Below are positions 39,701 to 51,700 of a stretch of DNA of 64,000 bases, in pieces (position 1 is the stretch's first letter; the number at the start of each line of letters is the position of its first letter). Position numbers and translations under genes: made by a program. The stretch comes from Dichetophora obliterata (lineage: Eukaryota > Arthropoda > Insecta > Diptera > Sciomyzidae): contig OY986437.1 in the NCBI GenBank assembly GCA_963920525.1, positions 27,902,863-27,966,862 of the forward strand, written 5' to 3'. The notes under the pieces were generated by a model. It saw nothing but the letters and a program-made list of their open reading frames with translations, was not told the origin of the DNA and searched no databases.

Positions 39701-42700
39701 TAGGTTCTTGTGTGTAAAATTTACACACTATAATCTTCGCGCGCCAATGTCACTGTGCTTCTGCTTGATTGTTAATTTTTGTTTCGATATTTTCCCAATT
39801 TTTCAATTTTTTTAACCAGCTAAAACTCGGAGCATTACTACCACACCCCCTAGTTCGACGCCCATAAAATGTTATGATTGGAACGGCATGTGTAAATTGT
39901 GCTCGAATACCGAATTCCGAAGATGTGCACTTTATAATTGCAAAGCTATTCGATATATAAAATGTAGGTTGTTTGGGAGGTGCCACGCCTCCTTTTACAA
40001 TGCAAAAACTATCCTTAGTAGGCGTTTATAACCGAATTCCGATGATGTGTGACTTATGCTTTCAAAAGGTATTCGATATCGAAAATGTTGGGGTATATTT
40101 GCGGTGCGCTTTTTTCAATCAGAACTAGACTTCACAAGAACATTCTCAAGACTTTGCAGCCGTTTCCCTAAAAGTTTCATAAAAATTGGTTAAGCGGTTT
40201 CGGAGTCTTTTCGTGATATACATATATTAATTTTTTTTTAGGATAAATTGGCGAAAAAAGGTGTCGTGTCAACATTTATATATATAGTGACCACAACTTT
40301 TTCCCATTGCACCTACATACCAATTTTGACTATCAAAACGTGAACATCTCAGGAATGAGCATAATTTCGAAAAAGTGGGCGCTCATATTACACATATGAA
40401 CTAAACTACCAATTAGTTTTATTTGACCAAAACCGCCTTATATAGAGATTTCATTGATTTGTGGGCGGTAAAATGGGCGTGGTAAAATTTATATACATAG
40501 TTAGTTCACTATCAAAACTTGTAGAACTCAGGAGTTGGCATGATTTCGAAAAAGTAATAATATATAAATATAATAAACTGGCCATTTCAGCCCTTAGAAG
40601 GACTTTGACCTAGCTTCTATTGATCAATTGTGTTGTGCGTGTTATTAAATGTTTGATACCAAATGACCGAGAACTGGACCTACGTGTTTTATGCCGACTC
40701 CAAACGGCTTATGTTCTCAAGAAGCTTTACATGGCAAATTTTTACTCTCTGAGGTTTGCCATTGTCTGCAGAGAGGTGCCGACCGAACAAAAAAATTAAT
40801 TCAATTGAAAAACTTTCTGTCTGAGCTGGAATTGAACCCGGGCTGCCACGGTTCTTTAGCTTAGGGGCCACGCACTCTACCCACTAGGCTAGGGTCGCCA
40901 CTAAAGTAGTCGTAGATAAAGTAGTCGTAGGTCGAAAAAGTAGTCGTAGATTAAGTGCGACCACGCCCATTTTTAGTGGAGTCACCGATAGTAATCATCT
41001 TAGCAAAATTTCCGTTTTTAATGATAAAAACCATCTGATATATAGCATTTTTTATGGTTAGTGGGCGATAACTTAAATTTGGGTTGTATGGGAGGTATCA
41101 CGCCCCCTTATCCAATCAACACCAAACTTCCCAGGAGCACTCAAGATGTTGTTTCAACTTCCCTTCATAAGGATCAGCTTAGCGGTTTTTGAGTCTATAC
41201 GTGATATACATGCATACTAGGGCGGGTCGATTTATTTTTCGACAATTTCCCTATGATTTCCGTATTCTATGGGTTATTCTATGAAAATTTGCCAAAGGAA
41301 CCATACCTCTATCGTTAAAATCGAGTCCCCTACTTTTTGTTGGTAGATTTTTTCCCAAATTGACGTTCGTATGAAATATTACCTACACGTTCACATCCAT
41401 AACTCAAAAACTATCGATCTGGTTTAATTTCAGATTAATTTCCAGTAGGCGCGTTGGAAAGGTGAGCTCATTTTGATCAATTTACAAAAAAAAATCTCCA
41501 ACATTGGTCCAACGGTTCAAAAGTTACGGGCATTTTTGTCCAAATTTTGGAGCATTTTTCCATTTTTTTCATGATTTTGTCCAAGAATATTACTTTCATG
41601 GCCATTTTTTTGGCTCAATTTTTTTGACTTACGAAGCTTACGAACCTTACGTTACGACTGGACTGATTTGCGCTTTACATTATTGGCATATTTTTTCACA
41701 GGGTGCACACCCTGTGTTATGTTTGTTTATTTCTTTTTGTTTTTAGTTTCTTTATAGACTTCTTTATTTTTGTTTGTTTATAATATTCCAGTGTATGCTA
41801 GTTTTGTTTGAGCGTAATTTCAGTGAAGTGTTACTTGAGATAACTAACAAATAATCAAACTATTTTGAAATTTAGATAAGATTTAAAAGTAAGTGTAAAA
41901 ACATTGCTAACTATTATAGTTATATTATTATTCTATGAAAAACATATTTAATTCTTTTAGTGACGGTTTAAAAAATGGATTCAGAGCCTGGTTCATCGCA
42001 AAATCCAACAGATACCCAACGCAGTAGTTTGCAACATTTGGTCTCTCATGATGTTTTTTCTTTTGGCGTGGCCTGTGAATTACCTGATATTAATCTGTCA
42101 ACTAAACGAGATATATTGAAGTATTATTTTTTCTTGGCCGAACGTTCAAAAGCCCAAAGCAAAATGTTTTCCTATAAAACATTTACTCCCCAAGTAGCAG
42201 ACAGATTGTTAGAAATTTGGAATCAACTTAATATTGAACTTATACTCAAAGTTAGCATCATTAGAAAATTGAATAATTTGCTTGACGCATATAGTAATGC
42301 AGATAAACAACGAGTAAAACGCGCAACGGAATTCAAAAAATTCGTAGAATCAACAAACCAATTATTCAACATTGGAAAATGTAAATGCAACTTGAAAGAA
42401 AACGACTGCTCATGTAGATCTATCCCAGAAAACTTAAAAGATTTCATGCGCGATCAATATAATGACAGAACACCAAAACTTGAAAGCAAACAAGACTTTC
42501 AGAAAAAATAATGTTTTTTTCACATTTTGTCTTTTACTACACTCAAATTGAATATTTTTTTTTTGATAATAGGTTGATAGATACTTTATTATCTCTTAAT
42601 TTGAATTTTTGTAGAAAAAAAAATAAAAAGGGAAAAAAAATCAAAAAGTTGGTTTTATGTGTTATTTTGTTTTAGCAATATCGCATGAAATAATCAACCG

Positions 42701-45700
42701 AATTCGATAAATTTGCGCTTAAACTCTTCGTTTTGAATTGTAAATTGAATTAAATAATGGATTGAGCCAAAAAAATGGCCATGAAAGTAATATTCTTGGA
42801 CAAAATCATGAAAAAAAATGGAAAAATGGTCCAAAATTTGGACAAAAATGCCCGTAACTTTTGAACTTTTTACCAACAAAAAGTAGGGGACTCGATTTTA
42901 ACGATAGAGGTATGGTTCCTTCGGCAAATTTTCATGGATTAACCCATAGAATACGGAAATCATAGGGAAATTGGTGAATTTTTTCACTCCCTACAAATCG
43001 ACCCGCCCTAATACATACATACATCCACTTTTATGTATATATAAATTTTTTACGCGATTAATCGATTTGAAATTTTTTTTTTTAAATTGAATAAAATAAT
43101 GAATAAGTAAATTCTTTTAACGAGTAAATTGCATGCAATTCATTCATCGACGAAAATATTGCGCCTGAAAAAAGTGTGTAAAATTTACACACAAGGAACC
43201 TATTCGTTTCTAGAAATAAGGGACCGATGAAGGTTAAGGTAACATTCCACGTTAGAAAAAAAAATTGGAATCAAGTTAAAACATTAATTGTGAAAAGACT
43301 ATAGCATAGAAATTTTAGTCAACATATTGCTCATTTGCTCGAATAACGTCGTAACTCAAAAAACAATATTTTTTAGTTAATGATGCAGAATTTTTCTCTA
43401 TATCATGCTTCATATTGTGCAAAAATTTAATGTTATTATTTTGAATATTCTCCGCGTGAAAAGAGAAAATGCCTCTATCTCTTCATACAAACTTTAAATC
43501 CGTTTTATGCAAAATTACTTTTTTTGAGTTATGACGTTATTCGAGCAAATGAGCGATATGTACTTTTGAGTGGGATTACATTAACTACAATATTCTGTAT
43601 CACGAAGAAGCACACCAACGATGAGAAAGATAATAGAAGCAATACAACTTTGTATAGAAAAAATTATTGCTTTTCGTGTCTTTCTTATCGTTGGTGTGCT
43701 TCTTCGTGATACAGAGTAATGCAGTAAGTTTCGTATTTTAGAAATTGACCTTCAGTCCGATGTCCACTTTTTTAACTAATTGTTCGAAAATCTGATCAAT
43801 AATGAAATTAAAGATATTAACATTAAAATATTCCAAAAGTTCCACGAAACGTTCATCATCATTGACGATGATCTTTGATAATGGTTACTAATTCATTGTT
43901 ATTCTTCCTAAAATTTATTATATACCTATGACTTTTACCTGCTCTACTTTCGCTTTGCAAGCTTTTACAAAGAAAAAATTATTTTGCTCCTGTTCGGCAC
44001 AAAATCCTGTTTTTTTAATCCTTGAAGGTTTTTTAAACCTTTAGATGTTTAGTTTTAAAACTCTCTTAATATTCTTATCATTAAAGCCATAAAAAGATAA
44101 AAAAAATAAATTTGATTTTTGTCCGGTAGATTTTTTTCTTATAAGATATGGGCATTTCCGTAGTTACGCACATGACAGTCGTACGACTTTAATGAGTAGA
44201 AAAACAAAAAAAAATTGAACTTACATTTTTCTTATTATGATTTTTCAATAGTTTACTAACAAGGTGTAAAAGCTAAGAGTTGTCAAAAGTTAGGCTCTCA
44301 GATCGAAGCCACCAAAAATGATACGTTACGTGACATAAAATAGAAGTGGTTTTTACCTGCATCAACATAAACTAAAAAATTTGCGAAGTGTCACGAGTTT
44401 TTTTTATGAAAGTTTTTTAATATTATCTGGAATAATGTTGCTACATATTCAAAATTGTTTCGTTGAAAAATCTTTTTTAATTATTTTTATATAAATCATA
44501 GTATGATACGTTCCTTCAAAGAAGTGCTAAAATTTTATAGTTTTATGTATTTAATTGAACTAGAAAAACATGTAAAGTGTAATTCAGGACCGTAACGTTC
44601 GAAAACTGAAAAAAATTTATTTAAACTTTTTAACTAATTAAACTCTGCAGGCAGACTCAAAACAGGCAAGATCTCGGCGATTTGTTTGCTTGATTTGAAT
44701 ATAAAAATGTACTTAATTGCCGTACACTCAAAAGAGTAATATGAGAAAACGATGCGTAGTTCTATTATAAGTATTTGATTATATTTATAATTTAAAAACG
44801 TAGCGCTTTTTCATACAAGCAATCATTGTTTTCGTAGTTGACAAGTTTAAAATTGTTTGATTTTACATTAATTTTATTTTATAGGTAAATTTTGTCTTCA
44901 ATAGACTTTCTAAAAACTGCTGAAAAAAATACAATAATAATTTATAATAAAAAAATAATGTATTCTTATATGCTTTCATAATTTTTCAATTCACGAAAAT
45001 TTATTATTATTTTTCTACATAAAGCTTTCAGAAAGCTTTCAAAATGCTTTAACGTTTGATTTCTTTCAGTGAAAGGCTTTAAACGTTACACATACATGCA
45101 AGCAGTTTAAGTTGTGTGCGTTTGGTCATCACTGTCTTAAACTTTAACTTAAAAATTAAAACTCTCTTTTTTGATTCCCCGAAAAATTATTCAGAATCGG
45201 GCGTATATCTTATATGTAATACAACAACAAACTATTTTTTATTTAATTTTTCCCATATTTTGCTGAGCGCTACGAAGTTTGCCGAGTTCAGCTAGTTTTA
45301 CTATAAAATAAAAATCTTTCAAGAAAATATTGTAAACTACCGAACCTCTCGAGTACCTCAAGTATTCCCCGAAAATATACGAAAGTATGTGAGACGGCTC
45401 TTTAAAAGTTGTGAGCATAAGATAGCGACAATGAGCTCCTGCTTATGAATAACTAACTTTCTTCTCTGTTTTTGTTTGCTTTTCGTTTTTTATTTCATCC
45501 TGTCAGTTTTTTTTTTTTTGCTTTCTTTAAAATGCAATGTATACAATTCAATGTCAATGGCAATTTGCTTAAAACCGACAACATCAGAGAGACACACACA
45601 CACATGAAGACACATTCATATACACACACACACACAGACACACTTCTAAAACCACAACGAGACGCACATCACAAAGCAATCCATCTTATATTCCGTCGAT

Positions 45701-48700
45701 CGACGTTTGGTATGGAATTTCCATTTAAGTAGTCAACAATCAACAGCTTACCGTATGTGTGTGTGTGTGTGTGTGTTTCATAGATATGCTAGTCCATGAA
45801 TGTTTTCAAATTGAAGTGTCTGTGTGTGCGGCTTTTCTTTAAGCCATGGCAAATTGATGATTCAATTTACTCATTTGGTCACATAATCTGCAAATCTGCA
45901 ACCTATTGGCTTAGTTTTATTTTAGGTTATTTTAAAGGAAATTTTTCATTAAAAAAAAATTAAACTTGCGTAAAAAATGATTCCGTAGCGTTTTTAATTG
46001 GGAGCACTTCCTCTGAACCGTGCCTTAAGGCAGGTTCTAGTTTCTCTGGGAAAAAAATTAACTTGTTTTTAAATGCAAAAATACCCCTTTTTATACCCCA
46101 CGTTGAAAAAACGTAATAGGGGTATATTAACTTTGTCACTCCGTTTGTAACGCCGATAAGGAGGCGTGGCCGGTATAGAAAAGTATTTATATTCTTGATC
46201 AGCATCACCTCCTGAGTCGATTTAGCCATGTCCGTCTGTCCGCCTGTACGTCTGTCCGTCTGTGGTCACGATAGCAGACGTAATTTTTGAGCTATTCACA
46301 TATAATTTATTCAAAAATGGAGCTCAAGTTCGAAAATGAGCCAAATCGGATGAAAACCACGCCTACCTCCCATACAAAGTAACTTAACTAAAATAGTAAG
46401 ATCTCTTTAAAATCCACAAAAATTAATATAATGACTTCAAATTTTGCACAGCGTCTTGAATATTTATTATAAACTTTGAGTATGAAATTTGTAAAAATTT
46501 GACGAAAACCACAACTACCTCCCACACAAAGTGACTTACACAAAACGGTAAAATCTCTTTCAATTCCTAAACTTTAATAACTCTTAATATGCATTTTTAG
46601 TATAAAATTTGTAAAAGTCGAATAAATCACGTCTACCTCCCATACAAAGTGAGTTCACCAAAATCTCTTTCAATTCCACAAAAATTTATCTAATGACTTC
46701 AAATTTTGCACAAAACCTTTAACAGTTAATATAAACTTTAGGTATGGAATTTGGAAAAATCGCAGTCCTCAAAAAAAAAAGAGAGTTCCTTACTTGTTTT
46801 AAGTAATTTTTAAAAAATTGTGGTCTATTATTGTGGGGCAGCAACTTTGATTAATTTGTTTTGATTAATAAGCTAAGTAGCCTCGGATTCCATTCCTCGC
46901 TACTTCTATGGTTAGAGAGCTACCTTGTTGGTCGTCAACAATATGTTAAAATTGGTAATAATTTATCTAAATACATTGACAATTCTGTGGCTTGGTGCTA
47001 AAAGGGCCAATGTCAATATTTTGCTGTTTTGAGTTAATCATTGCATTAGATTTATTTTTTTGCTCTCTTTCATAATTATAAAACAGTCAATCTTAAATTT
47101 TACCCAGAAGGGGTTAAATAAGCGTAAAGCTGGCCAATGTCATTATGAACTCATCTATAAAATTTAATGCTAAAAGGGCCAATGTCTACTTTGGCCCTTT
47201 TAGCAATCACTAAGATTATAAATTTTTATTCATAAATTTTTTTAAAATATTATTAAATAAAAAAAATTTAATATTCGCTCAATCAATATTTGCTCTTTTT
47301 GCTTCAGCTTTTAGTAGGCCTCTAGTTTACTGTCATAATCTTTGTTATTTTTTAGTACAAATATTGTATTTTTAAAAAAAAATATGGCAACGACCATTAT
47401 GTTTTGTTATTATTCTGTTACCGTTCTTCTGCCTTCTGTCTTTCTCCTGTACTGTAAGTTTTTTTAACTGATTGTGAAATTAATCAGATAATGCATAATT
47501 CAAGAACAATGAGGATTTTACAAATGTGTAAAACTGATGAAGATGGTAGGTGATAAATTAAAGCATGAAGTGAAACTTTAATATTAATAACTATACAACC
47601 TTTTATCGTTATTTTCCGAAATCAGCATCAGTCATGGATGTTGAAGCCGCGCAATGTACAAATTCAAGTGATTTTGAACCGTTTGAAGAAAGTGGTGATG
47701 AATATGTATCGATAGACAATCATTCGGACACTGACGAAAACCAACCAAACAACTCACGCAGAGGAAGAAAGAAACAAAATAAGGATGATGCTACAAGAAA
47801 ACGAAAGCGAAATTCTTCTAATTGGACCCGAAATATAAGAAAGTCATTGAAAACTCAAGGTAAGGCATATACGGCAGTGTCTGGAAATAAAATAATACCA
47901 GCCAAACAAGTGAAAGCTGCGTGCACTTGCAAACATAAGTGTTATGAAAAATAACCCCTGAGGAGCGCCAACTTGTTTTTACAAGTTTTTATAAGTTGTC
48001 GAGCTCTGGACAAAATCAGTTTGTGGCAAATTCCATACAGGAACATGAAAAACATGCCCAACGATTGAGGCAGAGTGACCAGAACAATAGTAGACGAAAC
48101 TTTAGTAGAAAGTATTTTCTCACAACAACCAACGGTGAGAAAATTCAAGTCTGTCAAACCATGTTTTTAAATACATTTGATATAACATTGAAAAAAGCTA
48201 GAGTAATTGTAGAAAAGAAACGATTTAGCGATAGCAAAATATGTTCTGAAGATAATCGAGGGAAACATCAAAATCATCCTAGAGTTCCGGAAATAGATAA
48301 AGTCCTGATAAGAGAACACATAAACCTCTTTCCAGCTTATGAGAGTCACTACTCGCGCACCCACACTCAGAAGAAGTATATGTCATCAGATCTGTCGATT
48401 TCTGAAATGTACCGACTGTACGTAAATTATTGCACAGGCAAAAATATTGAACCGAGAAAAGTCTCCCTATACAGACAAATATTTGTTGAGGAGTTTAACT
48501 TATCGTTTCACAAGCCTAAAAATGATACATGTGCAAAATGCGATAAGTTTGCAATGCAGTTAAAATGTTGCCAAAACGAGATAGAACGAACATCAATCGA
48601 AGAAGAAAAAAACCAGCACTTACATTTGGCTGAGTCCAAATTACCAAAAATAGTAATATACATACAGTTACTATGTACAGCGACTCCTGCGGAGGACAAA

Positions 48701-51700
48701 ACCGAAATATTTATTTTTCAACAATGTTACTGATAACTGTAAGTGAATTGAAAGCTGAGGGTAAACAGTTAACAGTTAACCACAAATTTCTTGAGGCGGG
48801 CCATACACATATGGAAGCGGATAGCATTCATGCGGCAATAGAAAAAACCAAAAAACATACTACAGCTGATATAGAGTTGCCTCGAGATTGGGCAAATTTA
48901 ATACGTTTGGTACCAAGAACACCCCCTATAAAAGTAATAGAATTGGACCAAACACAATTTTTAAATTTTAAATCATGTTTAACTACTCATTATGTACATC
49001 GGAAAAATAACACTATAAATGAACAAGTTCAGTGGTTACGAATTAAATGGATGCAGTATTCAACAAACTCTCCAAGTATCTTGTATAAACATTCCTTTGA
49101 GGGCGAGTTTAAATCTCTTGACATATGCAGAAATCACAAGAAAACACGACACGGAAATCTTCCCAAGCTTCAACCACTCAACAAGCAACCTGTTCCTTTA
49201 AGTACAGAAAAATTGAATGACTTAAAGGCACTTTTGCCATACATTACCAATACGAATCGCACATACTACAATCATTTCATGGAACAAATAACTGCAAATG
49301 ACAACATTGTGGATTACCTGGCAGATGAAGGTATGGAAGAGGAATGTGAATTAACACAATAATATGCTATTATTGCATTACTTTACTACTATTTCTTGTT
49401 TTTATATCCTTTCATTACAATAAACCTTGCAACAACATAATAAAAAAGTAAAATACAATGGTTTTCTATTTGGTATTGTTCTTATTATGACGGCCAATGT
49501 CACAATAAAAACATAAAATTAAAACATTACTTTATGCTAAAAGGGCCAATGTCATCTTTATCTTCTAAATTTTGCAACTTTTTAGATAATTAATTTTACG
49601 ATCGTATTCTATTCAAATATATTCTATATCTAAGCCCAAGTTGATAAGTAAAACTTTGAAGATTTGCCTGTTGTAGTTAAAATAGTTTTTGTTAAAACAT
49701 TCAAGTTCAATTATCTCAAAACTGAATATTTTGACATTGGACCTTTTAGCACCAAGCCACAGAATTATTCTGGGGACCCCCAAGGTAGCCACCTAGGTCC
49801 TCGGTTGTTTGTTCTGTTTATCAATGATCTTCCGAATTATGTTCGCTTTTCTGAGTGCCTAATGTATGCTGATGATGTAAAGATCTTTAGATGTGTAGAC
49901 TCTCACGAAGACTCCCTATTGCTTCAACGTAACATGGATAGTCTCCAATTTTGGTGCGAGACCAATAAATTGCATTTTAATGTGTCTAAATGTAATGTAA
50001 TGTCTTTTTCTATGAAGAATCAACTTTTCGAAGGTTCTTAACGGTATTAATACGGTATTGATCGAGAGAGTCGACTTGAAGAAAGACTTAGGGGTTTTAT
50101 TTGAGCGAAAGTTAAGCTTTGTCAAACATTTTGATGCTATTATATCAAAAGCGAATGCGATGATGGAATTTTTATTGCGCAATACGAAAGAGTTCTCCGA
50201 TCTCTTTACCGTGAGAACCATTTTCTTTTCAATTGTAAGGTCGGTTTTATAGTATAATTGTGTTATCTGGGACCCTCAATATTCTATACATATTAAAAGA
50301 ATTGAAAATATTCAAAGGCGTTTCACTAGGTTAGCAATTCGCAAGCTCCACTGGGATTTTATGCCTTCCTATGAAGCGCGATGTGCTCTTCTTGGACTAA
50401 AGTCTTTGGAGTTCCGGCGAAAGTATTTTCTCGCCTTATTTGCTCGGGATGTAGTGATGAATCATATTGATTGTGCACCACTTCTATCTCTTTTCAAATT
50501 TTATGCACCTGAAAGAAATTTTAGGCAAAGGCAATTGTTCTATATACCCTACAGAAGAACTAATTATGGCAAATGTGACCCGGTTTACAATATGACCAAA
50601 ACGTTCAACATTATCTGCAGCTCGATTGAAATCACCCAAAATAGGGTAGCATTTAAAAACGATATCATGCTGAATTAGTTTTATAACCTACGATTAAATT
50701 ATGTACTTACAGTAACTGTATAACAATAAATGTTAATAGTTGAATAAATAAATAAATAAATAATATGCAAATTGCTACTTTTTTGTTCAGTTTTACCGAA
50801 TCGGATTTTAACTGTCGGTCATGCAACCCTGTCGATTTTTTAAAGATATTAAAATTTAAGGAAAACATGAAATATCCTAAAAGTCTAAACAGACGATGTT
50901 TTTAACGCATTTTTTTTTCAAAACGAGCAACCGACCCTGCGCCTTCAACCGATCAATTTTAACTTAAGCTTTATAATAACAATTTTTAGTGAAGTTCGTA
51001 AAATATTTTCGATTGACTTAGCAATTTTATGTTCGATTTTTTTGCGGCTTGTTTTTTTTTTTTTTTTTTTTGTAAAAACTAACTTTTCCCCTTTTAATTT
51101 AATCCATTTTTATAAAAAATCAATGTGGATTTTAACATATTCTTTCAAAATCTTTTTTTTATTTTTTGTTCTAGATTAAAAATTAAAAAAAAAAGAGTTA
51201 TGTCAACACGTATGAAAAACCGTGATAAAAATATCATTTTCATGATTTCATGATTTCATGCACGCAAGGCAGTATTACCCCTTAGATGCAAACTTTTAAC
51301 GCATTTCTCTCGACACGTGATTTCTCGAAAGCAGTGCAAACGTACTTTCAACCGAAATTTGGCACAAATTTTATATGATATATTTTTTTCAGAGCTTGAC
51401 GGTAACTTTTTATAAAACAGTTTTTGTTTTGAAAACAGTTTGAGTCTGTCTGTGTATGATCACGATAACAGCAGTCCCTGCAAACATTTAGAAGACGATT
51501 GAAAGAGAAGGTGATTTTGCGAAGCACTTGCAAGTCGCCTAAGGGGTCTTTGGTAGATGGATCGCTTTTCGATCGCCCAATTCAGGGCGCAATGAAGGCG
51601 CAATTCAAGAAAAATTTTTTAATCTTCCTTCGCTCACTCCGGCGCTCGTTGGAAGATGGATCACTTTTCGATTTCCTAAACGATGAATGCACGATTCAAG

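Larger units (their letters stand above)
39522..43237. mobile_element. Second TTAA-flanked element, sharing its left TTAA with the piggyBac element
   Basis: TTAA plus CCTTAATCGGT at 39522 and ACCGATGAAGG plus TTAA at 43237 form inverted ends. Palindromes GTGTAAATTTTACAC (39542-39556) and GTGTGTAAAATTTACACAC (about 39711 and 43174) lie near both ends. Only about 300 + 190 bp are its own; the rest is a nested older repeat, a SINE and a TA-flanked element. No transposase. Confidence 0.65.

Noticed and set aside
40815..40902. Possible tRNA gene on the minus strand
   Set aside because: The sequence continues into a body shared with 10736-11058, so it is the head of a SINE.
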